The notes under the pieces were generated by a model. That model did not search any database, was not told where the DNA came from, and was given only the letters and a program-made list of their open reading frames with translations. DNA of 64,000 bases, from positions 34,991,683 through 35,055,682 of the forward strand of contig CM022671.1 of NCBI GenBank assembly GCA_012295275.1, given 5' to 3'. The position numbers were made by a program, and so were the translations under genes. This document shows, piece by piece, positions 1-12,537 of this stretch (positions are counted from its first letter, which is position 1; the number at the start of each line of letters is the position of its first letter). This DNA is from Chrysomallon squamiferum (lineage: Eukaryota; Mollusca; Gastropoda; Neomphalida; Peltospiridae).

Positions 1-889
1 GGTATATGAGTATTTAATATTCTGAAAAGTCATTAGCAACTTAGTTTATCAAAATTGCAAAACTATGTATCAAAAAAAATATATATATATATCATCCAAT
101 CTTAAGTATATATTTTTTGTTCTGTTTTACTATTATACGTTTTATAGTACTGATCTAAATAAACACTGATACTGGTAAATAAGTAAAAAATAAAAATGAT
201 CCATGGTATCAAATGTGAAGGCAGGTTAGCACATTAGAAATTACATAGTGAAAAAGAAAGTGAGATTTCTTATAAATGCTAATTAACTGATAGTAAACAT
301 CTTGTACAAACATTATACAAATAGTGGTCACCATGAGTTCAAATTTTGGATATGCATACTTTATAAACATTTGAAACTATATACATACATTCAGACTCAT
401 ATATATACCTATATAATTATATACATTTACATACATATATATATATACATTTACATACATATATATATATACATACATACAAATATAAAAATATACCTCA
501 TACAAAATATATACACACACACATACACACACACACAAATACATTAATAAATACATGTATACAAACATAAAAATATACCTCATACAAAATACCTACATAT
601 ATATACACACATTTAAATATATCTTCTTACATATACATATTCATACCTAAGTAATCTATTCATGTATTTTCATACATACATATTAAACATAATCCACACA
701 CATACACACACACAAATATGCACACATACACATTTATAAACACAGAAATTAAGCTTTAGCAAAATTATACATTTGTATGTTTCAATGGCACCACAGCATT
801 CCCAGTTGAGATAAACAAGATACAAACACATGCAAGATACGATATCGATATAAAAACATGATGGATTAGACTTTCATGTTTCTGGGTGG

Positions 890-922
<33 letters not shown>

Positions 923-936
923 TTTTGCTTGTTTAC

Positions 937-1039
937 CTTAAATGCTGCCTTCTTATTTCTTGTTAAATGTGCAGCAGGTGAGTTTACTCTACGATGTCGA
1001 TGCAGTCTTGGGCTACCTACTATCTGTACGCTCACTGCA
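937..1039 (-). CDS. Possible second coding exon of the myosin-XVIII gene
   Basis: Minus-strand frame reading IVGSPRLHRHRRVNSPAAHL and onward to AAFK, ending at a good donor (AAG|GTAAAC, last exon base 937) in phase 0. A possible acceptor CAG just before 1039 would also give phase 0, matching the phase at the end of the first exon at 5300. The peptide is basic and lacks low-complexity character, unlike the surrounding AT-rich DNA. Against it: the polypyrimidine tract is weak and I recognise no match in known myosin-18 proteins, where this point is the variable linker between PDZ and motor. Could equally be a chance frame. Confidence 0.3.
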
Positions 1040-1385
1040 ACTTTGTAATCCATTTTACAGATTGTTTTGTAACAAGTGTATAGCCAGTGTGACAGTGACA
1101 GTGTGACACAGTGTGGATCAGTTTGCAAACACAAAGCTTGAATCTCCTTGGTAAGTGTCAGTCAGTGATCAACTGTTCAACATTATCCACCAAAAAAAAA
1201 AATAATAATAATTTCTATTGGTGGTAAGGGGTCACTTCCTATCAGAGTTCAGCATGATAGAGTAATAATAACAAATTTATGCAAAACTGGTTTGAGGGTT
1301 TTTATTGTAATAACAACAGGGATTAATGAAATAAATATATACTAGCAGAACTTGTAAAATGATAGTAAAGTATTAATAAAATGAT

Positions 1386-1650
1386 AGTAAATAAATAAAT
1401 AAATAAATAAATGTTTGTTATAATGTCCTGCATCAATAAATAATTTAATGTTTGTTATAAAAATAAATAAATTAATTAAAAAAATATTTGTTATGATGTC
1501 CTGCATTAAAATAAATCAATAAATAATTTAATGTTTGTTATAAAAATAAATAAATAAATTTAAAAAATGTTTGTTGTAATGTCCTACATTATAATAAATC
1601 AATAAATAATTTAAAGTTTGGTATAAAAATAAATAAATAAATGTATGACT
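1386..1650. repeat. Tandem repeat, about three diverged ~75-83-bp units
   Basis: Units share a core TTTGTTRTRATGTCCTRCAT followed by AATAAA-type filler; the ATGTCC core recurs at about 1423, 1496 and 1579. Copies differ by substitutions and AAAT-number changes, so the array is not very recent. It lies in the myosin intron. Confidence 0.7.
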
Positions 1651-2500
1651 CTTGCCAGTAATGCATTATAAAAATAATAAATTGATAAATAAATGCATAA
1701 ATAAATAAAAGTTAGTTATATATAACGAATATTTTTCCCAATATTTCACAAACTGTTTAGAAATAGTAAAAATATGGACTGTCATGACTTTCAGCCGTAT
1801 TATGATAATTATAGCTTTTAATACATTCTACACATTTTCCTATTCAGTTTTTTTCCATTCTTATATCAAAATAGTCCATGCATTATTTCATGGCCATGAG
1901 CATTAATCAAAAGAAAAATTGACCGCTAGAATATCAAGGCCATTTATTATTATTATTAATATTATTTTTTTATTATTTTATTATTATTTTCAATAATCCT
2001 TTTTATGTTCAAGGCAAAGTAGGAATTTTTAATGTGAAGTACAAGTAGCTAATGTAATATGTTTTTTGTTGTTAATGTGTTGTTAATGTGTAGTTAATGG
2101 TTTGAAAAGTATGTATTATTGGATTACATGCTCTGATAAACATCTTAATGTTATATACAGTTAAATGACAAGCTCTTGACAAATCTTGTGCATACATGCA
2201 TGCAGGGATAATTTATAGTCACATGAGTATGAAATGAAAAGTCAAATTGTAGTGTGAGAAAAAACGTATACCTTACAAACTGAATATTGTCAGTGGGTGA
2301 AGTAATTTATTGGGTACATGGAATATTATTAAAAAAAACCAATTAAAAATCAAGTAGTGATAAGATGTTTTTGTGGTAGCAATGTTTAAAGGTGTGACAC
2401 GCAGCAGGTAAAACAACTTTTTGATTTATTAACAGATTTTGTAACATAAGTAAGAAATTACACAAACATAAACATACACATACATACGAACATAAGCTCA

Positions 2501-2502
<2 letters not shown>

Positions 2503-2537
<35 letters not shown>
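2503..2537. repeat. (CA)n microsatellite
   Basis: Uninterrupted CA dinucleotide run in the myosin intron. Confidence 0.9.
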
Positions 2538-2539
<2 letters not shown>

Positions 2540-2998
2540 TTATATGGAATATTTATATATACCAGTACTCAAGCAATACAGATATATTCACAGATATTCA
2601 TACATATATGCATATGCATGCCTATATCCAAATTAGATAAGAAAATTAATTATAATAATCAGTACAATTTTCATTTTAACAATTAAACTTGGTATTAAAT
2701 GATTTAAAACCTATTGATGATCAATATGTTTTAAATAGCATTAGGAAGTAGTTAATATAAACATACAGTTACTTTCATATTTTGGTATAATTAAAACAGT
2801 GAGGCACATATGAATTTACATCCTTCTTAATACTAATTATACAAATCTCTTACAAATAAAAATAAATAATATTTTTCAAAAGATGTTGGTAACATTTCAA
2901 GATTCTAAATATGAAACGATTTAAAATATATTTATGTAAATATAATATTATACTGTTACTTAAAATTTACTTCCTCTCTCTCTTCAGGTTAACAATTT

Positions 2999-2999
<1 letters not shown>

Positions 3000-3043
<44 letters not shown>
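3000..3043. repeat. A run followed by (TA)n microsatellite
   Basis: About 14 A then about 15 TA units, myosin intron. Confidence 0.9.
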
Positions 3044-3047
<4 letters not shown>

Positions 3048-3611
3048 TTATAAAATATATACAGATACTGTTTAAGATTTCATGAATATCACATTGTTTT
3101 AATTTTAACTTATTTTAATATCCAATTCATTCTGAACATTTATCTATGCAAATGATAAAATGCTTTGCAGATTATAAGCAAAACAAAACAAAAAATTACT
3201 GACTACTTACTGCTGAAGCACAGTTAGCATTTCTTACCAAAAACATTTTTAAATGGAATCTAGATTCTTCCAGAACATCTGGCTACAACACATGGCTTCT
3301 GCTTATATTTTTAAATGGATCCATTTGTGAATGTGGACTGCACACTTGAGGTTTGCCTCCATATTCTTCTTCACGTAACAACTAAAAACTTCAAATATCA
3401 TGCAGTAATTCTGCATTACCTTGGAACAGGAAAGTTCCAAGTTCTTTTTCTCTGCATCTGTTAGCTTTTGAACTTGAGGCAAATATCAGTTTCACGGAAG
3501 AGAACATTGATAGTTTACACAATCACCAAAGAACACTGTTTTTATTACAAGGATAATTTATAAGTCTCCAGAATGGGAAAGAAATATTGGATAAAAAAAG
3601 ATCGGTTTTGT

Positions 3612-3681
3612 ATTCAACATCTGTCCAGTTTCAACTGCACATCTGGTGATCAATGTGAGTCAATTTAATAATTACATCAAG
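3612..3681. repeat. Dispersed repeat copy A
   Basis: About 70 bp starting TTCAACATCTGT and ending TTTAATAATTACATCAAG. It is matched, with substitutions and small indels, by 4433-4503 in the same orientation 0.8 kb away. Function unknown; probably a fragment of an old interspersed element or a local duplication. Confidence 0.5.
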
Positions 3682-4432
3682 TTAATTTGATAATTAATCT
3701 GACACAAGTACATTTTGATCAACACCTTTTTTTCTAACTCTCTGGCTGATTAGTTAAAAATTGATTTCTTCTAACGCAGACACACGAAGGCCCATTTATA
3801 AAAGTACATGCAGTTATACCGATGGCTGGAAATTGCGTCGTCCAAAATAACACTTTAATTTAATGTGTTTGGTCCTTTGACAGCAACAAATATGAGGTAA
3901 AATTATGAAATATTTTTAGTACTTTGCTATTTTCCATTATTTTGTTGTTGTTGGGTTTTTTTTCCCCCTATAAATATATTGATTCAGTTCTATTAAAATA
4001 AATTGTAATTTTTTTTTTTTTTCTTTTAAATTATTACTGTTATTTTAATTTTATTATTTCTTTAAATTTAATGTTATTATTAGTTTTTTGGGGGGCTGTT
4101 TTTTTTTTTGTATGGTGTTTTATTGTATATTAAATTTATATCTAGGCTTATATTGGAAATATATTAATTTTAAAATTTTATTAACTATTTAATAGAGCAC
4201 AATAATAATAATAACAACAAAAATAAAAAACTAGATTTATTACGTTTGATGTCTTCTGCATAACACCAATTAAAAAACCAATTTATAATAAATCCCTCTG
4301 AATAAACATTAAAATTAGAAAATCTGAACAAATATAAAATTTCAATTAAATTTAAAATAATAAAATATAAATGAAATGGGTCTTATATTAATTAGTATTC
4401 AGTTGAAATACTATTATTCAATAAATACTAGT

Positions 4433-4503
4433 TTCAACATCTGTGCTGTTTCAAACTACCATGTCTGGTACTGAACTCAGCACATTTTAATAATTACATC
4501 AAG
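4433..4503. repeat. Dispersed repeat copy B
   Basis: Second copy of the sequence at 3612-3681: same start (TTCAACATCTGT) and same end (TTTAATAATTACATCAAG), with a diverged middle containing TCTGGT in both. Confidence 0.5.
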
Positions 4504-4757
4504 GTTTTTTTTACAATAATATTAATAGAACTGGGTTCTTTTAAATAATAATTAATAGTGGTATCAATAAAAAGATAATGTAACAAGTGAAAACAGATTA
4601 AATGAAGCCCATCATGATGAAGATAAATAGTTCAAACATTTAATAAACAGCTATTAAATTTCTGGTCACCAGATGATATTTATTAACAAGTTTACTGAAA
4701 TACCTACTCTCTTTATTTATGTTATTGTTGACATGATTTTAAATTCTGCATTTAATA

Positions 4758-4758
<1 letters not shown>

Positions 4759-4789
<31 letters not shown>
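4759..4789. repeat. (TG)n microsatellite
   Basis: About 15 TG units, myosin intron. Confidence 0.9.
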
Positions 4790-4792
<3 letters not shown>

Positions 4793-5195
4793 GTTATTTT
4801 CCAGAAATAAATAATTTATGACAGTATATTTTCTTTCAAATGTTAATAGAAATAATGTAAGGGAGATAATTCATTTGTAATCTGAAATTAAACTCTCAGC
4901 AATATCTGAAGTAATGTTTTCTAAAATTTCAGAAAGTAAATAAAAAATATATTATAACTGAAAGTTAAATAAATATAAAATAAAAACGTTACCTCTTTCT
5001 CAATTAATTTTTTAATTAAAAGTTATTTTGTTCTGAATTAAAAAAATAATAATAAATATGAAGAGTACACTGTTTTAGTTTTAAAAATATGCTTAGGTGT
5101 TATCATTTTTTTTTTTTTTTTTTTTTTTTAAATCAACCTAAATGTCATTTTTCTGTTGTTTTTCATCCACTTAATAACATTTCCTCATTTCTTTT

Positions 5196-5234
<39 letters not shown>

Positions 5235-5299
5235 AAAATGTACATTTGTTTGCAAACTGTTAACTGATAAAATTGAATTTTTTAAAAATTGAATCTTAC

Positions 5300-6412
5300 C
5301 CCTTTCTTGAATCGAATGCTGCCACTTCTCTTCAGTGTTCCCCCCTTGACGACTTCATCTTGAACATCAATAGCTCCCCCATCTTTGCCAGGACGCACAC
5401 TCAGCTCTATCAACTCAGGAATGGGCTGCACCTTCAATGTTACTACCTCACCACATTTTTTAATAATTTCAACTATTTCCTCCCTAGTTTTGGATTCGAC
5501 ACTATTACCATTAACTTCTACCAGTCTGTCTCCAGGAATCAGTCCTGTGTTTAAACATTTGGGGCCAGTTCCTGGTTCAGCAAAAGTACAAGTTGTTATG
5601 GGTAAGCCCATGTCGCCTGCTGCCCCTATCTCTGGAACTATCCCTTTTCTCAGGCTGAAGCCAAAGTCTCCAGCTGGAGTACGTTTGATTACAAGCTCAC
5701 GAGTACGAGGAGATTTCAGAGGAATAATCTTTGGTAGTTTTAAATCTTTATCAAATGATTTTTCTGAAAAATCTTGAAATTGATCCACCATTTCATTTTG
5801 TGTTGGTAATTCTTCCTTCGTAGTTTGTTTTTCTTGACGAGTGTCAGCTACTCTTCTAGGTTTCGGTTGAGGTTTTGGTTGCGGTTTCTGTGGAGAAGCC
5901 TGAAGCTGTTGGATTTTAACTGGTGGTTCTGTAAGACCGGACATTTCCTGATTCATCCGAGTGTTCTCCTGCAAAACGGTTGTGTCATCAAGATTATGAG
6001 GCATTACTGGAGAACCATCATACATTTTAGATCTTTCCTTAAGAATACTTTTAGGTTTGGGAAAAACCGGTGGCGGGTTTGAAGCTGCATTTCTGGACGC
6101 ATTTGAGTTATTAACATTTGGTGGCATCTCCTTCGTTGGGCTCGGACGTCCGGAAGAACCACTGACGCTGAGATTACTCTCGCTACTGTCACTTTTTGCT
6201 ACACCGTCTTTTGGTTCCGATTTGTGATGTTTATCTCGGTCACTAAATCGACGAAAAACTCCTTTTTTAACCTCTTCCAATCGTGACAGTTCTTCTGGCG
6301 TCACTTGAGGTTTAGCTTTTTCCTTTTTCTCTTTCTTTTCCTTCTTCTCTTTTTCTTTCCTCTCCTTCTTGTCTTTTTCTTTCTCCTTATCTTTCTTTCT
6401 AAATCCAAACAT
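5300..6412 (-). CDS. MYO18A: Unconventional myosin-XVIII, first coding exon (KE-rich and PDZ region), partial gene
   Basis: Seen: an open frame of 371 codons from the ATG at 6412-6410 to a donor (GTAAGA) starting at 5299, ending in phase 0. Residues 4-34 are almost all K and E. Residues ~35-230 are Ser/Pro/Lys/Gln-rich and probably disordered. Residues ~238-330 form a PDZ domain with the binding-loop core GDFGFSL (248-254) and the stretch PGDRLVEVNG (293-302). Known: myosin-18A is the myosin with an N-terminal KE-rich region plus PDZ ahead of a poorly active motor; it binds F-actin and Golgi/cytoskeletal partners. PDZ end and linker (LKVQPIPEL) match the vertebrate protein as I remember it. 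Inference: motor and coiled-coil exons lie left of the window, so this is only the 5' end. The start is the first ATG and matches the family start (MF..KKDK). MYO18B is the less likely alternative. Confidence 0.9.
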
Positions 6413-7602
6413 TTTGAATTAACTGCACTATAAACAACCTTTACTAAATGTCAACAAAATCTTAAATTGTCACCACACGGCTGTCTTTGTATACCACCTG
6501 TCAATGAGCAGACGCTTACTGTTGATCCAAAAACAAAAACATTACCGAATGTAAGTAGCAAAACTATTACAATTTACATAATCTAGACAAAAAGGATACC
6601 AAAACATATTAAAAAACATTATCGACTGACGAAAACAATGTATTCATTTAAGTGTTATCTAAATAAGAATATCTATGCAAACTTTATTTCTGAAATTAGG
6701 ACTTTAAGAGTCGCACCTACAGCCAAGATGGCGATATTGCGGTGTCATGTCGTTTTATTTCCTTATCATATAAAATACCCAGTTTATCATCATAAACAAA
6801 ACCAATTGAATAGTTTATTAATCTTTTATATTTGTAAATTAAAATATATATATCGGCCTGTACTAGTGAAAATATAATAAACTGCGTTCTTTATAATAAT
6901 TAATAAGCCTAAATTGAAGTTTATTTATTATGGACAATTATTAACTTTCGCACCAACAAGATGTCCATTAGAGTTATCTGGTCTTGTAAAAGGTGGGGCC
7001 CATTTAAGGATAATTGCATTTCAAATGTTTTCTGCTCTGTACATTGACAGTTATAGGAAAGTTTTGCTTTTTATTTTTGCTATCACTATTTTTATTTTTT
7101 TTTAATTATGATTTTTTAAATATATAAATTAACCACTTTGAAAACTGCATTATTTAAATTTAGTTTTAAATGTGTTTTTTGTAAGGTGCCATCAGAAATA
7201 TGTTAAAAATAAATATGTTAAAAAAAAAAAAAAATGAAATAAACATTTGCATGGATGCATTCACATTTTTTAAAGCCGATTAAAAAATAATTTTAGATGG
7301 TTATTTCTATTCAAAAGATCAGTTTAAATTATTACAAACTTAATGTCTATTTCACAAATTTTTTTAATTCAAGTTTCTGCAATTGTGAAAAATCTATTTG
7401 TGAGTCAAAAATACAAACTCAGAGAGCTGTTCAGATCAAGGTAGCATCATTTTTTCTCTCATACTGTTATTTTAAAACCAACTGACATGATGAGAAACAA
7501 AATATTTTAATACAGAAGCTTAAACAATTACTTAAATGCTATATGTTTGTCAACAGATTGTTAATTTTCATACATTTGCATTTTTTTATTCTTGCAATGA
7601 TA

Positions 7603-7633
<31 letters not shown>

Positions 7634-7717
7634 ATATATATATATATACTCACACATACACCCACATACACACAAAATAACAATAAAAAAACAAACCCAA
7701 AGAGGAATATCTGAGAC
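6413..7717. promoter_or_regulatory. Upstream region of the myosin-XVIII gene; intergenic
   Basis: 1.3 kb between the myosin start codon and the probable end of the RNF185 transcript. No convincing exon. At 6725-6736 the sequence CCAAGATGGCGA matches the YY1 core (AAGATGGCG), an element often found at animal transcription starts. It lies about 310 bp upstream of the ATG, but its orientation is opposite to the gene, so a promoter role is only a guess. The rest is AT-rich with A/T runs; TATC/TA microsatellites occur at 7603-7648. Confidence 0.35.
7603..7648. repeat. (TATC)n plus (TA)n microsatellite
   Basis: About seven TATC units running into a TA run, just beyond the probable 3' end of the RNF185 transcript. 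Confidence 0.9.
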
Positions 7718-7723
7718 TTTATT
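7718..7723 (-). terminator. Candidate poly(A) signal of RNF185
   Basis: AATAAA on the minus strand, followed within ~30 nt by a GT/T-rich tract (TTTGGGTTTGTTTTTTT), a classical downstream element. It lies 3.8 kb past the RNF185 stop; several other minus-strand AATAAA hexamers occur between here and 11524, so shorter 3' UTRs are possible. Confidence 0.4.
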
Positions 7724-10319
7724 CAAAAACAGATGTACATAACATACAATATTTATAGTCCATTAATTACACGTATTATTTACAAGTGATTATGCTAATT
7801 AAACAAAGATGTAATACAGAGTTATGCTTCAGAAACTGCATCATTGTTAAAAATTCAAAGATTCAATGTACAACTTTCTTTTCTTTTTTTTCAGGAATTT
7901 AACATTACATATACATAAATAAAATAAACAACTTAACCATTTATAATTCTTAGCTTAAAAATTCCTCTATATCTTTCTTTCTTTTTTTTTTTTCTAATTT
8001 GTTCTTCTTTTTTTGGACTTCAATACATCTTTTTTCTACATTAGTTGTGAATGAAATGTCAGACACTGAAGAGTTAATTCAAATCAAATAAAGATAATCG
8101 TAAGGAATTTTTTTTTTTTTTTTTTTACTTAACCACAATTAAGGATAATCACTATTAATCTGAACATCACGTTATTATCCATCTGTACTAAGATACAAAC
8201 CTATATCTGGAATTATCTACACTTTTAAAATCACTGCCTTATCAGTTTGAAACATCCACATCCATTTTTATAGCAACTGTTACATATACTGGGAAAAAAT
8301 ACCACTGCTTACAATAAATCAATCACTTTAGTCTCATGACAATGTGAAAACATTTAAGTATTTTTGTCATGGACAACAATGAAGAAGAGTTCATTGTGCC
8401 CTGCAATATCTGGGAGTTAGAGAGAAGAAAAAAGTGTAGTGATTTTACTCTTCTCAAATTAACTCAAGTTTTTAAGAACCATGAGGTCATGATCCCATTA
8501 TATACTAGTTTAAAGACTAGTGGCTTAACCATTTGCAAGCAGTCATGCTTAACAGTAATTCAGTTCATTTCAAATTAAAGCATTATCACAGGAAATAATT
8601 CATTTTACATATAATGCTAATTAACCACCAGCAGGCATCTTTATGAAAACAACTTTTCGTGAATGCTGCCCAATGAAAGTAATTATCATAAAGCAATTAA
8701 AGTTTCGAACAGACCTATGCATGTATTTTAGAGAGGGAGAGAGAGGGAGAGAGAGAGAGAGAGAGAGAGACAAACAGACAGAGAATCTTCCACTGACAAG
8801 GATCCTCAGGAAGTAAATCTTTACCAGTTAAGCTAACAGGAAAATTTCACAAGAAAGGACCCTATGCATTTTATTACAAAACTGTTATGTACATATAAAC
8901 TACTAATTTGTAGTTACTTACATTCATAAATGTATTCCATAAATAATATGCCCTGAAAATAATTATTCTCACCTTCATAATACTAAAACAATGCACCACA
9001 ATAATCACAATTCAAAGACATCTTTGTAATATTTTAAATACTTTTAGCAACTAATAAACTTCTCTAGATAGACTTTTTAATGTATTCTTTTTTCATTTTT
9101 AAATTTAAAAAAAAAAATGAAAAATTGCAACTGTCAGCAAAAAGACACGGTTTCCTCTGATATTAGAAATTAATTATATTGTAATGACTCGTACAGCACA
9201 GAAAATTGCAAAATTAAGATAGCACCCCTACCTCAAAAATAAATTTCCATCACCAAATAAAAATTAAAAAACAATTCCAGAATATACCAAGTGATGAAAA
9301 CAGCAGTAGGCACATCCTCATAAAAAATAAAAATTTATAAAAAATAAGCATGTGCCTAGAAGCAAAACTTTTTAACCAAATTTTTTTATTTATGTATGTA
9401 CAAGATATACTTCATATCCTAACTAGAAAAATAAAATGAAATACAGATAATATTTATAGAGTAATAAAATTCAATTTACATTGGATTTGTATGTAGGGGA
9501 CAGAAAAATTTAACACCTGCACAAACAAGACAGAAATACAGATCAAGACTGTCTGCATTTATAGACATATTTTTAACAGCTATTGCATAATTTTAAAGCT
9601 AACCCGACATGACATGAGAAACCATCTAAGGACAAGTGTGTGTTTCCAAGTGACAGTTTTATTGAGTTCTTCATGCTAATCTTTGCTAATAATAAAGTAA
9701 TATAATACTATTTGAAACAGAAAATTTAGAAAAACAAAGACCTGTGAACAGTATAAAACTTTTGAAAGTTCAACAATTTGTCTGTTTTTACACTGTGAGA
9801 AATTTTTTTTTTTTTACATCATAAACACTAAAAGAAAAATGGTGCCTTCGTTTTCTTTTACATGCTCCAATATTTTATTACTATTAAAGGTTTGTTTATT
9901 TAAAATCTAGGACAAGAAAATATAGATCATTGCATGTACACTTTAATAGAAGGATTTGTTCAAATTGTGTAACAAACAATCTTTTTGTCCTCTCTATGCA
10001 AATCTTCCACTTGGAGTAAGTTTTGATAATAATGTGTTAAAACATTTATTTTATATTATCTGTCTTTGTCACTGTCCACCACCTAATTTCTATCTCCCCC
10101 AACTTCGTTAAATATAATATCTATAATCTGTTAAGTCTTTCATTTATTGATTTCAATGGATATCAAAAAGAAATGTTTTTAAAAGTGTGTCAAAAATACT
10201 GAAAGTTCTAATACCAAAGAATTTTGATGACAGTCATTTAAATTAAAAACTATTTTTTATTTTTAGTTTATTTTTTTTTTTTTTTTTTTTGTTCAAATTA
10301 ATTTTTTTATTATTAGTAT

Positions 10320-10357
<38 letters not shown>

Positions 10358-11524
10358 GTGTTAATATTAGTTTAAAAAATTTCTACATTTTTAAATTTAA
10401 ACCCGTTTTACTCAATTTCAGTAAGTTCTGAAAATACTCACATGAAGAAACAGTAAAATTCAAATACAGGGGGGGGTGCAAAAGTAGGTATAGAGTAGTA
10501 TCACATCAGTGAATTTAGCAGCACATTAAATTAGTTGGATTCATTTTTCTTATTTTGAGTGTCATTAACCATATTTTCTTTCAATTAATAAAAATGCATG
10601 TACTTTTATATTAGCTTTTTTGTTTGAATAATAAATGCAATGAGTATTGTACGTTTTCTTTTTTCATAACTGTATACCAACTTTTGCACCCCCCTGTATA
10701 CTGAATAGTTAATCACAGTAAAAATGAAAACCAAATGAATACAGCTCATCAATTTTATAATTTTTGCAAATTTCAGGCCTTTCCACACCACACCCAGTAT
10801 AAACTTGGATTTATGTGTACTATATATTTTGTAAACAACTAATATACTATGACTCTATTCATATCTTGCCTTAAAGGATTTTAGCTATAAAAAATAACAT
10901 TAATAATTACTTTGATTATAAAAAATTTGTTTAGTTTGATTACAAGAAAAATAAAAATTTGTTTTAAATATACCACAGTGAGTTTACAATTTACTGGAAT
11001 AGTCAGCACCAAAGAATTTTGTTCACTTGCCTTTAAATTACTGTATTATTTCTGAAAATACAAAAATATTAAATATTTCAGGTAGTGCATCTGATTAAAA
11101 AGTGTGTTCTGTTTAAATGACACCATTAAGATACAACTGATTAATTTTCTATCCTTAGCTGTTGGATATCAAAAATCTGATAATTCTGACAGTGTATTCA
11201 GTTAAAAGACAAAATTTATTTCATTTACTGACATACCCAGAAGACATCAATCATTTTTTTTTTTTTTTTTTTAAATCAAAAGCTATTGGATACATTAAAA
11301 ACCTTATTAGGAATGTCATTGTTTTCTAGTTAAATAATTTATAATAATGGATAAGTGCCATTTTTTTTATACAGAAACATACAAAAAATAAAAATTTCTG
11401 CAATAAATAAATTAGGAACATTCTGTGAAAGTTCTCACAAACAAATCATATGCTCCGGGCAACAGAGAAACGAAGAAGGAAAAAAATGGAAATATTTGTC
11501 CTCTTTGGTTTCCACTACTGGTAG
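7724..11524 (-). other. Probable long 3' UTR of RNF185
   Basis: No coding exon on either strand that I can support. The sequence is less simple than typical intergenic DNA here but contains a GA microsatellite (8731-8770) and long T runs (8108, 10267, 10320). The assignment rests on the good cleavage signal at 7718 and on the absence of any other gene. Confidence 0.35.
8731..8770. repeat. (GA)n microsatellite
   Basis: Purine-only GA/GGGA run. Confidence 0.9.
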
Positions 11525-12498
11525 TCATGCCAACAAGAGCCACACAATAAACACAATTGCCACCCAAAGAAAAACTCGAGACAAAAATTGTTCTTCCACT
11601 TGCTGAGGTGAATTCTGTGGAGCTGTGAAAATTAAATAAGTTATGAAACATTTGTGCAACAACAAACCAACGATTCTATCAGATGGGCAGAAAACCTATT
11701 GCTAAAATATTTCCAAGTTAAGAGAATATGTCTTTATATTTACAGAACAAAATATATTTCGAAAAGACTAAGAAAAGACTGGACAAACCTCTCAAACCCT
11801 TTTTTCCTAATAACAAATATTACCTGACTGTCAAACAATTTTGTAAGGCAAATTAAACAAATAATGCAATAAAACATTTTCCAAAAAGAAAGAAGTTTTA
11901 ATATTATCTTTCTTTTAATGGTTTCATTTATCTAAAAAGAAAATTATTTCTCTTAGAAGTTTTTACTTAAGTTTACAATTAAATGGTAATAGAAAAATAT
12001 TAAAATTGTTAATAAAATTTAAAATAACTGAATTATCTTTCAAATATATGAATGAATAAATGGTGTTTAATGTCTGTTATTACATATACACACTTACGTG
12101 CACTAGGCCTGCCATCATTGAAGTTAAACGTCTGAGCAAACAAACCAAAAGGAAAGGCACCAATACCAAACGAAAACTGAAAACCACCATCACCAAATCC
12201 AAAACCATTGAAACCCTGAAATAAATAAACTTAAAATTTGTATTTATACATTTTAAATAAAAAAATTTTTTTAATCCAAACTATTTATAGTTAAAACACA
12301 AGCTTTAACCTTTTTTTATCTTGAAATCGTGCAAATACATTTGATAGTTTTACTGTAAATATGTAAGAATTTTTTTTGTTTTGGCTCATACAGTGTTAAT
12401 ATATATTTATTAACACCCAGCCTATCAATATATATATATATATATATATGTATGTATACATGTGTGTGTATATATATGTGTGTGTGTGTATATATATA

Positions 12499-12537
<39 letters not shown>

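Larger units (their letters stand above)
1..5299 (-). other. Myosin-XVIII intron sequence with simple repeats
   Basis: Apart from the candidate exon near 1 kb, I see no further coding exon. The stretch holds TA/CA/TACA microsatellites (400-620), a three-copy ~75-bp repeat (1410-1650), CA (2503-2537), TA (3013-3043), TG (4759-4789) and several T runs (4010, 5108, 5200-5230). A ~70-bp sequence occurs twice (3612-3681 and 4433-4503). The T-rich runs before 5300 are A-rich on the sense (minus) strand. Confidence 0.5.

Noticed and set aside
302-583. Tyr/Ile/His-rich frames on both strands
   Set aside because: Translations of TACA/TATA/CACA microsatellites.
5273-5777. Plus-strand frames at 5273-5554 and 5385-5777
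   Set aside because: Antisense shadows of the myosin-XVIII PDZ exon.
11355-11606. 83-codon plus-strand frame
   Set aside because: Antisense to the last RNF185 exon, whose minus-strand reading ends in the conserved membrane anchor.
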